From an uncultured Granulosicoccus sp. (GTDB lineage: Bacteria > Pseudomonadota > Gammaproteobacteria > Granulosicoccales > Granulosicoccaceae): a stretch of DNA of 33,335 nucleotides. Below, one piece after another: positions 9,012-17,469 of the stretch. The position numbers and the translations under genes are program-made. The DNA is taken from contig CALKLO010000071.1 of assembly GCA_937991945.1 (NCBI GenBank), forward strand, positions 1 to 33,335, read 5' to 3'. Below the pieces are notes generated by a model. The model was given only the letters and a program-made list of their open reading frames with translations. It was not told where the DNA came from and did no database searches. Each line of letters begins with the position of its first letter. Positions within the stretch are counted from its first letter, which is position 1.

Positions 9012-9881
9012 ATGAGTGCCGTTAAGCTTAGATCTCGCGCGGATCTATTGGTTTTGTTCGCAGCGCTTATTTGGGGCGTGGCTTTCTATTTCCAAAAAAT
9101 CGCAATGGAGCATGTTGGTCCATTGTTGTTTATAGGTTTGCGCGGCATGTTGGCAGCCGTAGCACTGCTGCCGTTAGCTTTGTTAGAGCAGAAAAAATCT
9201 GCACAGTCACCCCGAAAGCTTGTACCTATTGCCTTGTTGGGCGGATTGATTTTTTTCATTGCAGGTTCTATACAGCAACTGGGGTTGGTTACGGCTACCG
9301 TTACTAATACGGGTTTTCTAACCGCTATCTATGTGGTTATCACGCCTTTTTTATATTGGGTCATAAAGCGTCGAGCGCCATCCAGTATCACCTGGCTTGC
9401 TGTGGGTTTGGCTTTTCTTGGGGTGTGGGGACTCAGTGGTGGCTCTATTGCAAGCTTGTCCAACGGTGACTTGTTGGTGGCTGCATCTTCACTGTTCTGG
9501 GCGCTCTTGCTCATTACAACCGGCGAATCCTCTAAGTGGAATCTACCGCTTAGCTATACGTGTTTTCAGTTTTTTATCGTTGGACTACTCGGGTTAACGT
9601 CAGCTTTGTTTTTTGAAACAATTGACGTAGAAAAGATAAAGAGTGCCGCGATTCCAATCATCTATGTGGGGTTATTGTCCACAGCCTTTACGTTTGCACT
9701 CATGGCAATGGCCTTAAAACATGTGGCAGCTCCAAGAGCGTCCGTGCTCTTGTCCACTGAGACATTGTTTGCAGCCGCTGCGGGTTACATCATGCTAGGT
9801 GAACGTTTGAGTATCATTGCTTGGGTAGGTGCTGCGTTGATATTGTCAGCAGTGTTAGTACTGACAAAAGAGCGTAGTTAA
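9012..9881 (+). CDS. EamA/DMT-family permease
   Basis: A 289-residue drug/metabolite transporter superfamily protein with about ten hydrophobic segments in two EamA repeats. The first repeat starts LLVLFAALIWGVAFYFQKIAME. The second ends STETLFAAAAGYIMLGERLS, a conserved EamA hallmark. It follows the LivF-type gene by 6 bases and so probably belongs to the same transcript, perhaps exporting a product or a toxic analogue of the imported compound (inference). Its stop overlaps the convergent otnK stop by 4 bases, so transcripts from both sides must end inside the neighbouring gene. Confidence 0.87.
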   Translation: MSAVKLRSRADLLVLFAALIWGVAFYFQKIAMEHVGPLLFIGLRGMLAAVALLPLALLEQKKSAQSPRKLVPIALLGGLIFFIAGSIQQLGLVTATVTNTGFLTAIYVVITPFLYWVIKRRAPSSITWLAVGLAFLGVWGLSGGSIASLSNGDLLVAASSLFWALLLITTGESSKWNLPLSYTCFQFFIVGLLGLTSALFFETIDVEKIKSAAIPIIYVGLLSTAFTFALMAMALKHVAAPRASVLLSTETLFAAAAGYIMLGERLSIIAWVGAALILSAVLVLTKERS

Positions 9882-11116
9882 GCGCTCAAAATACCACGGG
9901 CTTTTTCAAAGAAATCGATAGCACCAAAGTTCCCAGATTTTAAGGCAATGGTTATGGGTTGATTGCTGATTCTCAATGCTGGCACACCTGGGTCAATCAT
10001 GGGGCCAATCTCTAATGCCTCCATATCCAACGCTTGAACAATAGCGCCGGAGGTCTCACCACCTGCACAAATAAGCGAGTGATAGCCTTGTGTGACCGCT
10101 AGCGTTGCCAGCTCACCAAAAAATAGCTCGATGGTGTTGGCTGCTTTTTCAGCGCCGTATTTTTCTTGTAGTGCTTTGACGTTTTCTGGTGTGTCGGAGG
10201 TTGATACTAACGGCAGTGATGTCTGTGTTTTCGCCCAGTCAATAATAGCTTGTGCGTGTATTTTGCCGTCCAGAAGTTCGGCTATGTTAATAGCCTTATG
10301 TGCGCCACCGTGGTCTTTATGGTGCTCTACTTGAGACAGTGTTGTGGCAGAGCACGATCCGGATAACGCAAGCGTCATACCGTTCTCACCTTGCCAATCG
10401 CTTTGATCGGACGCAGTTTTTCCATAGAGTTGCGGCAGGCCAATCGCTATGCCTGAACCTCCCGTTAGCAACTTTAATCCTTGGGTTGCATTGGCAAGTT
10501 CTATTAAGTCACTGTCAGCGACTGCATCAGCCACAATGTACTGCTTACCCGATGTGGCTTCAGATTGAAGATGTGCACGAGCATTGCCTGTGCGCAATGT
10601 GTTTAAGGGCAGGTGCCCGATGGGCATTGTCGTTTGATGTGCCAGCCAACGACGAAGGTCAGGGTCGCTCATAGGTGTGATGGGGTGATTCTGAAGCCCG
10701 CTCTCTGATAGCAGTGTGTCGAACACAAATAAATGCCCCTGATAAATGGTGCGGCCCGTTGCTGGAAACGCAGGGCAAACAATGACAGGCTCTTTTATCT
10801 GTAGTGCGTTAACTAAGGCATCAATGACAGGGCCAATATTGCCTGCAGGTGTTGAGTCAAATGTTGAGCAATACTTGAATATGATTTGTTCGCAGCCTTG
10901 TTCTAATAACCACGTTAACGCTTGCAAAGAATTTGCTACGGCTTCATCTATTGGGCACGAGCGAGATTTGAGCGAAATGATGCCAGCTTCTACAGTCGCA
11001 TTGGCAGGCGACGTAGGGGTGCGAACATATTGCACAGTGTTCATGCCGCCCTGGGCCAGGGTCAGAGCAATATCGGATGAGCCGGTAAAGTCATCACCAA
11101 TAACACCGATTTTCAT
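9878..11116 (-). CDS. otnK: Four-carbon acid sugar kinase, 3-oxo-tetronate 4-kinase type
   Basis: A 412-residue cytoplasmic kinase of the OtnK/YgbK family (formerly DUF1537), which phosphorylates 3-oxo-tetronates with ATP. Diagnostic segments are IGDDFTGSSD (6-15), KYCSTFDSTPAGNIGPV (81-97) and, near the C-terminus, ICAGGETSGAIVQAL, the nucleotide-binding half. The length is typical. Its ATG overlaps the ltnD stop (ATGA at 11113-11116), so the two are translationally coupled. The family places it after LtnD: L-threonate or D-erythronate is oxidised and then phosphorylated. The isomerase OtnI and decarboxylase OtnC needed to finish that route are not in this window. Confidence 0.88.
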   Translation of the reverse strand: MKIGVIGDDFTGSSDIALTLAQGGMNTVQYVRTPTSPANATVEAGIISLKSRSCPIDEAVANSLQALTWLLEQGCEQIIFKYCSTFDSTPAGNIGPVIDALVNALQIKEPVIVCPAFPATGRTIYQGHLFVFDTLLSESGLQNHPITPMSDPDLRRWLAHQTTMPIGHLPLNTLRTGNARAHLQSEATSGKQYIVADAVADSDLIELANATQGLKLLTGGSGIAIGLPQLYGKTASDQSDWQGENGMTLALSGSCSATTLSQVEHHKDHGGAHKAINIAELLDGKIHAQAIIDWAKTQTSLPLVSTSDTPENVKALQEKYGAEKAANTIELFFGELATLAVTQGYHSLICAGGETSGAIVQALDMEALEIGPMIDPGVPALRISNQPITIALKSGNFGAIDFFEKARGILSA

Positions 11117-12033
11117 TTAGTGTCTCCTTCGGGTAAGTCTAGGTTCGCTTGTGCTGCATAGACCTTGGCAACGGCTGAATCATCTTCGCCACCAAAGCCC
11201 ATGCCTGAGGCTGCTACGAACTGTTGCAGGGCCGTGGCGGCGATAGGCGCTGCGAATCGGCTTTGCCGAGCTATGTCGCTGACAATGCCTAAATCTTTGA
11301 CGAAGATTTCTACAGAGGAGTGGGGGGTGTAATCGCCTTGCGCAATATGTGGGCCGCGATTTTCAAACATCCACGACGTGCCTGCGCATTGCGAAATAAC
11401 GTCTACACATTGCGAGGCTTCGATACCTTGGCTAATACCAAACGTTATAGCTTCTGCAGCTGCCGCAATATGTACACCGGCAAGCAGTTGGTTTACCACT
11501 TTCATAGCAGAGCCTGGTCCTGCATGATCCCCCAGTTCGAATACTTTTTCTGCGAGTGCTCCCAGCACTGGGCGAGCGCCGTTAAATGCGTCTGCTGAAC
11601 CGCTAGCCATAACGGTTAACAATCCGGCTGCAGCTTTTACTGAGCCGCCTGAAATAGGCGCATCAAGGTAATGGATGCCAAATTCGTGGCAATGGGCTTC
11701 CATACGTTTGGCAAATTCTGGCGGAACCGTTGCGCAGGCAATAACGGTAGATCCAGATTTCATGTTTTTTAAAATACCCGCGTCGCCCACGAGTACTGTT
11801 TCAGTTTGTGCAGCGTTTACCACCACCACGACGACTACATCTAGGGTGCGTGCAATATCGTCTGGGGACGCCTGCTTACCGCCCAGATCAACAAATTGTT
11901 GAATCGCCTTAACGTTGGGGTCAAACCCATACACACTGAAACCGGCATTGTGCGCTGATGCTGCCATGCCGAATCCCATGGAGCCGAGTCCAAAGACACC
12001 GACTGTTGTTTCAGAGTTGGATGCTGTGTTCAT
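11113..12033 (-). CDS. ltnD: L-threonate / beta-hydroxyacid dehydrogenase
   Basis: A 306-residue NAD-dependent dehydrogenase of the 3-hydroxyisobutyrate dehydrogenase family. It has the Rossmann motif GVFGLGSMGFGMA (12-24), the substrate-site DAPISGGSVKA (124-134) and the catalytic Lys178 in GSAMKVVNQLLAG. The all-helical C-terminal domain follows. The name LtnD is chosen from the partnership with otnK, because the same fold also includes 2-hydroxy-3-oxopropionate reductases. It is separated from the sugar permease genes by a terminator at 12071-12100, so it may have its own promoter in the remaining roughly 40 bases or depend on read-through. Confidence 0.82.
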   Translation of the reverse strand: MNTASNSETTVGVFGLGSMGFGMAASAHNAGFSVYGFDPNVKAIQQFVDLGGKQASPDDIARTLDVVVVVVVNAAQTETVLVGDAGILKNMKSGSTVIACATVPPEFAKRMEAHCHEFGIHYLDAPISGGSVKAAAGLLTVMASGSADAFNGARPVLGALAEKVFELGDHAGPGSAMKVVNQLLAGVHIAAAAEAITFGISQGIEASQCVDVISQCAGTSWMFENRGPHIAQGDYTPHSSVEIFVKDLGIVSDIARQSRFAAPIAATALQQFVAASGMGFGGEDDSAVAKVYAAQANLDLPEGDTK

Positions 12034-12070
12034 AACGTGAGTGTGTGTTGGTTGACATCAAATGGGTGAT

Positions 12071-12100
12071 AAAAAAAGGGCCCCATGAGGGACCCTTTTA
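12071..12100 (-). terminator. Intrinsic terminator behind the sugar permease genes
   Basis: The stem pairs AAAAGGG (12074-12080) with CCCTTTT (12093-12099). After one C/A mismatch, CCC (12082-12084) pairs with GGG (12089-12091) around the loop ATGA. A-tracts and T-tracts on the two sides make it usable on both strands. For the minus strand the run of T is seven long (complement of 12071-12077). It lies 30 bases after the last permease stop and should end the transporter transcript before ltnD. Confidence 0.8.
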
Positions 12101-12129
12101 GTTTACATCAGACATGGACTTACTAAAAA

Positions 12130-12981
12130 TCAGCCTTTAGTAGCACCTAGCGTCAGTCCTGCAATGAAGTGTTTTTGCATAGCGAAAAACATGACGACAG
12201 GAGGAACTGCTGCCAGCAGCGAGGCTGCAGACACCAACTGCCATTGGCTAACAAACTGCCCGTTTAGTGATCTGACGCCTGCGGTGATGGGTAGGGCGTG
12301 ATCACCTTGAAGCAGAACTGTTGCCCAGAAAAAATCATTCCAGATAAAAGTAAATATCAAGACCGATAGCGCTGCAATAGCAGGCTTAACAAGCGGTAAA
12401 ACGAGATACCAAAATATTTTGAATTCACCGACACCGTCTATGCGTGCTGATTCAATCAGTTCGAATGGCAAGGCTTTTATAAAGTTGCGCATAAATAGCG
12501 TACAAAACCCTAACTGGAAAGCTGAATGGAACAGCACCAAACCGGTGATTGTGTTGTATAGCCCAGTATTGACGGACAGGTCGCGAACCGGAACCATCAG
12601 GATTTGAAACGGGACAAAATTACCTGCGACAAAGACGAAAAATAACGGAATGGCCCATTTAAATCGGTACACCGACAGCGCGTATCCTGTTAGGCATGAC
12701 AGGCCCACGGCCAATATAACGGTGGGGACTGTGATGCGTATTGAGTTCCACAAATATAGACCCGCCTTAGATTGTTTAAACACGGCCGTATAATTTTCTA
12801 TGAGAAGAAAATCGGACGGTACCCCGAAGAGGTTGCCGGCATTAATATCAATCGAGGGGCGGATGGATGTCAGAAAAATTGCCAGTAAAGGAAGCAGCCA
12901 AACAAACAGGGCTATGGGCAAGATGATCTGATAGCTAACACGAACGCCAGCACTGGATTTTTCTATCGGTTTTGGAAACAT
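12130..12981 (-). CDS. Carbohydrate ABC transporter permease, MalG-like
   Basis: A 283-residue inner-membrane permease of the CUT1 sugar importer class, with six hydrophobic segments. The cytoplasmic EAA loop that docks the ATPase is clear at about residues 177-200: ESARIDGVGEF followed by WYLVLPLVKP. It ends SLLAAVPPVVMFFAMQKHFIAGLTLGATKG, the usual MalG-type C-terminus. The gene follows the MalF-like permease by 6 bases. The matching ATPase is encoded at 23075 on the other strand. Confidence 0.92.
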   Translation of the reverse strand: MFPKPIEKSSAGVRVSYQIILPIALFVWLLPLLAIFLTSIRPSIDINAGNLFGVPSDFLLIENYTAVFKQSKAGLYLWNSIRITVPTVILAVGLSCLTGYALSVYRFKWAIPLFFVFVAGNFVPFQILMVPVRDLSVNTGLYNTITGLVLFHSAFQLGFCTLFMRNFIKALPFELIESARIDGVGEFKIFWYLVLPLVKPAIAALSVLIFTFIWNDFFWATVLLQGDHALPITAGVRSLNGQFVSQWQLVSAASLLAAVPPVVMFFAMQKHFIAGLTLGATKG

Positions 12982-12987
12982 GTCTAC

Positions 12988-13932
12988 TTACCCCTTTTCG
13001 TCTTGATACATGCGCCACAAGAAAAAACTTATGTAGACGAGCATGATGAGGAAGAGCACCGTTGCGATAGCCGATCCGTAACCCATACGAAAACCATACT
13101 CTGAGAGTGCTGTTTCGTACATGTAGTAGGCGAGTACATTCGATGAACCATAGGGTCCGCCTTGCGTCATGATCGCAATCAAGTCAAAGGATCGTAATGC
13201 GCCAATAACCGTGACCACAATAGCAATGAATGTCGCAGGTTTGAGTTGCGGCAAAATAATAAACCAAAGCATTTTCCAGCCCTTGGCATTATCTAAACGG
13301 CCCGCCTCAACTTGATCGGGAGAGACATTGTTAAGACCTGTAAGGTACAGAATCATGCAATAGGCAATTTGAGGCCAGAGGCCTGCTGCGATGATGCCGA
13401 AAGTAACTAGGTCTTCATCAGCAAGAATAGCAGGAGGTTTTGCACCGAAGAACTCCCAGACAATACCTACGATGCCAAAGTCCGGGTTGTAGAACCACGT
13501 AAAGATGAGTCCGACAACAACTTGGCTAATAACAAACGGAAAGAAGAATAAAGACTTATAGAGTCTGATACCAGTGACGGTTTGATTCAAAAATAGCGCT
13601 ATGCCTAGACCTGCTGGCACCGCCAGCATGTAAAGCACAAGCCACCAAACATTATTGATGAGTGAGGTATAAAACCGATCATCGTCCAACAGCTCAACAT
13701 AGTTGGCTGTGCCAACCCATTGCTTAGGACTCAGGCCATCCCATTCGTAAAAGGAAATCCAGATGGACTGGAAAATAGGGGCAATGACGTAAACGGAAAA
13801 GAAGAGTAGGCCTGGCAGAAGAAAAAGCCAGGGCGCTAATTTGATACGATTTCGGAAAAACCAACTTCGCTGTCCACCTGGGGAGGCGCCCGATTTGTTA
13901 TCTGCAACCTGCGCACTACCGGTACTAGACAT
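12988..13932 (-). CDS. Carbohydrate ABC transporter permease, MalF/LacF-like
   Basis: A 314-residue CUT1 sugar permease. A polar N-terminus of about 30 residues is followed by six hydrophobic segments. The segment APWLFLLPGLLFFSVYVIAPIFQSIWISF (about 33-61) is characteristic. The EAA loop EAGRLDNAKGWKMLWF-IILPQLKP is at about 209-232. It lies between the binding-protein gene and the MalG-like gene and forms the heterodimeric channel with the latter. A strong inverted repeat sits upstream at 13964-14007 and may lower its expression relative to the binding protein. Confidence 0.92.
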   Translation of the reverse strand: MSSTGSAQVADNKSGASPGGQRSWFFRNRIKLAPWLFLLPGLLFFSVYVIAPIFQSIWISFYEWDGLSPKQWVGTANYVELLDDDRFYTSLINNVWWLVLYMLAVPAGLGIALFLNQTVTGIRLYKSLFFFPFVISQVVVGLIFTWFYNPDFGIVGIVWEFFGAKPPAILADEDLVTFGIIAAGLWPQIAYCMILYLTGLNNVSPDQVEAGRLDNAKGWKMLWFIILPQLKPATFIAIVVTVIGALRSFDLIAIMTQGGPYGSSNVLAYYMYETALSEYGFRMGYGSAIATVLFLIMLVYISFFLWRMYQDEKG

Positions 13933-13963
13933 TATCTGCTCTCCTTACTCGGTGATTACAACG

Positions 13964-14007
13964 TTTCGACGTACCAGCGGTAACACTGAATGGCTGGTAC
14001 GCCGAAA
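13964..14007 (-). promoter_or_regulatory. Intercistronic hairpin between binding-protein and permease genes
   Basis: TTTCGACGTACCAGC (13964-13978) pairs with GCTGGTACGCCGAAA (13993-14007): 14 of 15 bases pair, with one A/C mismatch and a 14-base loop. It lies 29 bases after the stop of the binding-protein gene and 32 bases before the permease start. No T-run follows on the transcribed strand. The position matches the hairpins that protect abundant malE-type messages from 3' decay, giving more binding protein than permease. That role is inferred. Confidence 0.7.
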
Positions 14008-14035
14008 TCTACTGCTTACTACTTAAACGCAAGTT

Positions 14036-15280
14036 TTACTTGTAAACACGTTCTTGAACTTTGTCGAGACGCTTAAGAATTGCATCTAAACGCTCAGGCT
14101 TAATCATGAACTCTTGAAAGCCTTCCATGCCAGCTTTTGCCATTTCAGCAGGAGCATCACGGTCGAAGAACTGAGCCAGTCCTTCTGCAGTACTTACCGT
14201 TTCAAATCCTTTTTGAATGAACTTGTCATCACCAACAGTTGAGTTCTTGTTGATAGGTAGCTGACCGATAGTCGCGTTCCACTCAGATTGGATATCAGGC
14301 TGTGCAACAAATGCTAAGAATTTACGAGCATCTTCTGGGTTCTTTGCATTTGAAGGAATGAAGAAAGCATCAGTAGGTGCTTCTTCTGCACGTGCTACAC
14401 CCGGAGTAATTTCAGGGAATTGGAAGTAATCGATTTGGTCGTCAGTTAGGCCACCTTCGCGCATTGCCGCAACACTGAAGTTACCCATAACGTACATAGC
14501 AGCTTCACCTTTAATGAAAGGTGCTAGTGCTTCCTGCCAGCTCATAGTCGCGTGGTTTTCGATGAAGTAACCAGGCTCAACCAGTTCTTTCCACTTTTCG
14601 AATACATCAACGATACGTGGATCGGTGTACTTGATTTTGCCAGCTGTCAGATCGTTATGAACGTCATAGCCGTTAGTTCGTAGGTTCAGGTAGTCAAATA
14701 CACCTGCTGCAGTCCAAAGGTACTTAGTACCAATAGTGAATGGAGCGATACCCGCTTCTTTCAATTTTGCAGAAGCTGCTAGCAAGCCTTCCCAGTTAGT
14801 TGGAACTTCGATGCCTTGAGCTGCGAAGATGTCAGAACGGTAGTAGATGCCCCACTGGTAGTACGTGTAAGGAACACCCCATTGCTTACCATCGATAGTC
14901 ATTGCAGACTTAGTAGATGCTAGTGAATCGTTGAAGCCTTCAGATTCCCACAAGTCAGACACATCAGTAAATTGACCGGCGTTAACGAAAGGTGCCATAC
15001 GATTTCCTGGGTACCAAGAAGTGACGTCAGGAGCATCTGCGCTTAGGAAGTTACGAATCGCAGTTTTGTGAGCTTCACGATCAGTGATGTTCACAATAAC
15101 GTTGATGTCAGGATTAGCTGCTTTGAATTTTTCAACAGCTGTTTCGAAGCCCAACTTAGGCGCTTCGTTAAGGTCATCAAAGTTGATAACCAGGTCAGCG
15201 GCTAATGCCGGTGCACTGATCAGACTGGCAACAGCAAGTGCTGCAGCAGTTCTCTTTAGTGTGTTAAACATTGGTTTCAT
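14036..15280 (-). CDS. Extracellular sugar-binding protein of ABC importer (family 1)
   Basis: A 414-residue periplasmic binding protein of the MalE/UgpB-like family 1. It has a classical signal peptide: basic MKPMFNTLKR, hydrophobic core to about residue 23, and APALA|ADL, with cleavage expected after Ala27. The mature start DLVINFDDLNEAPKLGFETAVEKFKAANP is typical, and APFIKGEAAMYVMGNFSVAAM (about 250-270) is a family landmark. GGAG lies just upstream of the ATG. The neighbouring intracellular alpha- and beta-galactosidase genes suggest galactose-containing oligosaccharides or galactosides as ligand. No cysteine lipobox is seen, so the protein should be soluble. Confidence 0.92.
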   Translation of the reverse strand: MKPMFNTLKRTAAALAVASLISAPALAADLVINFDDLNEAPKLGFETAVEKFKAANPDINVIVNITDREAHKTAIRNFLSADAPDVTSWYPGNRMAPFVNAGQFTDVSDLWESEGFNDSLASTKSAMTIDGKQWGVPYTYYQWGIYYRSDIFAAQGIEVPTNWEGLLAASAKLKEAGIAPFTIGTKYLWTAAGVFDYLNLRTNGYDVHNDLTAGKIKYTDPRIVDVFEKWKELVEPGYFIENHATMSWQEALAPFIKGEAAMYVMGNFSVAAMREGGLTDDQIDYFQFPEITPGVARAEEAPTDAFFIPSNAKNPEDARKFLAFVAQPDIQSEWNATIGQLPINKNSTVGDDKFIQKGFETVSTAEGLAQFFDRDAPAEMAKAGMEGFQEFMIKPERLDAILKRLDKVQERVYK

Positions 15281-15432
15281 TATCTCCAGAAAATGGCTTA
15301 CTTAAGTTTGGCATTTAATTTTTACGGGCGTTTGCCGTAACCCGTGATCCTGTGCGGATCGTAGTGAAATGCTTTTAGGCATTTAATTCACTAGTACAAA
15401 ACGTCATTAATTCTCACCATAACATTATCCCA
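15281..15432 (-). promoter_or_regulatory. Intercistronic region with inverted repeats upstream of binding-protein gene
   Basis: A 152-base gap between the GH42 stop and the binding-protein start. On the plus strand, AGTGAAATGC (15363-15372) is partly complementary to GCATTTAATTCACT (15379-15392). Further along, ACGGG and CCCGT (about 15324-15345) and GATCC and GGATC (15346-15360) form smaller inverted repeats. GGCATTTAATT occurs twice about 65 bases apart. The region could hold a separate promoter for the transporter genes or processing hairpins. No copy of the TGGAACA palindrome found at 22056 is seen here. Confidence 0.4.
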
Positions 15433-17469
15433 TCATCGAACCGCCCAGACAGCAACTTCGCCTTGGTGCAGTATTGAAGAGCCAATGATAACGGGGGTGT
15501 TGGCTGTAAAATCGAAGCTCAGACCCAGGTTATCAGCCAAATTGACGGGTTCCTTGCCGAAATTGAAGGCTAAGCGCCAATTCCCAACGCGCTGAGTGCG
15601 TAAATACGGGCCTAGGTTTTTAGCCCTTATTCCACTTTCGTGGAATAGACGGCCAAATAGTTCTAGTAGCCCTGTGGCGTCGGGTATCGCATTAATATAA
15701 TGAATGCGATCTTGCTGATAATGAAAGCCCCAGCCATCGTCAAACTGAGCATGCGGTTTAATGTTGCTCTGAATGCATTCCCGCCATTGTCCACAATGAG
15801 TGGTTAGATTATCGGCGGATTTCGCCGTTAACATTTCGTGAGGGGGGAGGGATTCACTACGGGTTACGCGCAGATCAATTAATGTTTGCAAGGCACCTGG
15901 GGCTAACATATTTGGCATGCGGTATTCGCGGCTTCTACTAGCGGTGCCTGGAAATAAAGCAACAACACAGTCCGAGCTTTCGTGAGCAGCCCTGAGTACA
16001 GCTAAAAGTTCAGGCGTGTCTTCGGTGCTCGTGCATAGGATGATTAGCTTATAGCCTGTCAACGATGCAGTGGGCGAGACTATATCGACGTTTGCACCCC
16101 ATTGACGGCATGCGCTATACAGCTTCTGACAAAAGCCCAGTGCACTAAACTGCTCACCGCCTGGCGGTTGTATATCTTGTATTGCAACACCGGCATAACT
16201 GAACACAATGGCAATATCAGATTGCACCGTTTTAGCATCATTAATCGATGCCGACGGTTGCTCACTAGGTAGACTGTTTGCTTGGGCGAATGCGTTCAGT
16301 GTCTGAAGCTCTGCATTGAGCCGAGCAACCTCCGTGGCTGCGATATCTTCAGAGGCATCGCATAAGAGCAAGCCGGCATGTGTTTGTTCTTGGGCAAAGG
16401 GTGCTTGTCGCCAGCGAAAATAGCTCATCACTTCAGCGCCATGAGCGAAAGCTTCCCAACCCCATAAACGAACCATGCCGTTAACCGGTGAGGGATTGTA
16501 CGGCGCCCAATTGACAGGGCCGGGCTGTTGTTCCATGACCCACCAACGCCCGTCGCAACATCCGCGGTACAAATCGTGGTGAAAGGCTGAGCCGTCTGGG
16601 TGACCTGTACGCGCGAAGCGCTCCTGGTCCAATGGGTCTGTGTTGTCGCGTGTTAGAAATCCCAGTGGGTAGTTGTCCCATGTGGCGATGTCCAAATCTT
16701 TAGATACTTCGTGATGATCAAATTCGACAAAGTTGCCCATGAAGTTATGCAATACATCGGTGCCTGGCGAGAGTCGTCGAATAATATCAACTTGAGCTTT
16801 GTTGAAGCGTTGTATTTGCGTGCTGGAAAAGCGCCAGTAAGCAAGCTGATGGGAAGGATTGCTTTCGGTGACAGTACCCGTAGGTAGGCCTATTTGATGA
16901 AAGTTATCGTACTCCATACTCCAGAATACATTTCCCCACGCCTCGTTTAATGTGGTGATTGATCCGTACTGATCCTCGCACCATGTTTGGAAAGCTGCCA
17001 GCGCATGTTGCGAGTAACTAATACTCGTTTCATGGCACCCGTATTCGTTGTCCGTTTGCCACGCAATAATGGCAGGGTGTTGTCCAAAGCGCTCAGCTAA
17101 CAATGTCACGATGCGCTTACATTCTTCGAGGTAGGGAGCATGCGAGAAGCAATAGTGGCGTCTAGAACCAAAATCGCGAATACGGCCTTGGGTATCGACG
17201 GCTAGCATGTCGGGGTGTTTATCCAGCATCCAACGAGGTGGGGTGGCTGTGGGGGTTCCTAGAACAACCGAAAGACCTTCCGCGTGTAGCGTATCAATAG
17301 CACGCTCCAGCCAATCGAAATTTAAGGTGCCCTCAAAAGACTCCAACCGACTCCATGCAAATTCGCCAATACGAATGACTTGCAGACCCATTTCACGCAT
17401 GTGCTTAGCATCAAGCGCCCAACGTTCTTCAGGCCAGTGCTCAGGGTAGTAGCAAACGCCTGTTTTCAT
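15433..17469 (-). CDS. Beta-galactosidase, glycoside hydrolase family 42
   Basis: A 678-residue GH42 enzyme cleaving terminal beta-galactosides. The N-terminal barrel begins GVCYYPEHWPEERW (4-17). The acid/base is expected at Glu142 in WQTDNEYG and the nucleophile at Glu313 in VMEQQPGPVNW, matching the E141/E312 pair of the Thermus A4 enzyme. The trimerisation-like middle domain (about 385-600) and a short C-terminal beta domain follow, so the protein is full length. There is no signal peptide, so it acts in the cytoplasm on imported substrate. Its ATG overlaps the galT stop (17466-17469). It is the last gene of the enzyme operon before a 152-base gap. Confidence 0.94.
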   Translation of the reverse strand: MKTGVCYYPEHWPEERWALDAKHMREMGLQVIRIGEFAWSRLESFEGTLNFDWLERAIDTLHAEGLSVVLGTPTATPPRWMLDKHPDMLAVDTQGRIRDFGSRRHYCFSHAPYLEECKRIVTLLAERFGQHPAIIAWQTDNEYGCHETSISYSQHALAAFQTWCEDQYGSITTLNEAWGNVFWSMEYDNFHQIGLPTGTVTESNPSHQLAYWRFSSTQIQRFNKAQVDIIRRLSPGTDVLHNFMGNFVEFDHHEVSKDLDIATWDNYPLGFLTRDNTDPLDQERFARTGHPDGSAFHHDLYRGCCDGRWWVMEQQPGPVNWAPYNPSPVNGMVRLWGWEAFAHGAEVMSYFRWRQAPFAQEQTHAGLLLCDASEDIAATEVARLNAELQTLNAFAQANSLPSEQPSASINDAKTVQSDIAIVFSYAGVAIQDIQPPGGEQFSALGFCQKLYSACRQWGANVDIVSPTASLTGYKLIILCTSTEDTPELLAVLRAAHESSDCVVALFPGTASRSREYRMPNMLAPGALQTLIDLRVTRSESLPPHEMLTAKSADNLTTHCGQWRECIQSNIKPHAQFDDGWGFHYQQDRIHYINAIPDATGLLELFGRLFHESGIRAKNLGPYLRTQRVGNWRLAFNFGKEPVNLADNLGLSFDFTANTPVIIGSSILHQGEVAVWAVR

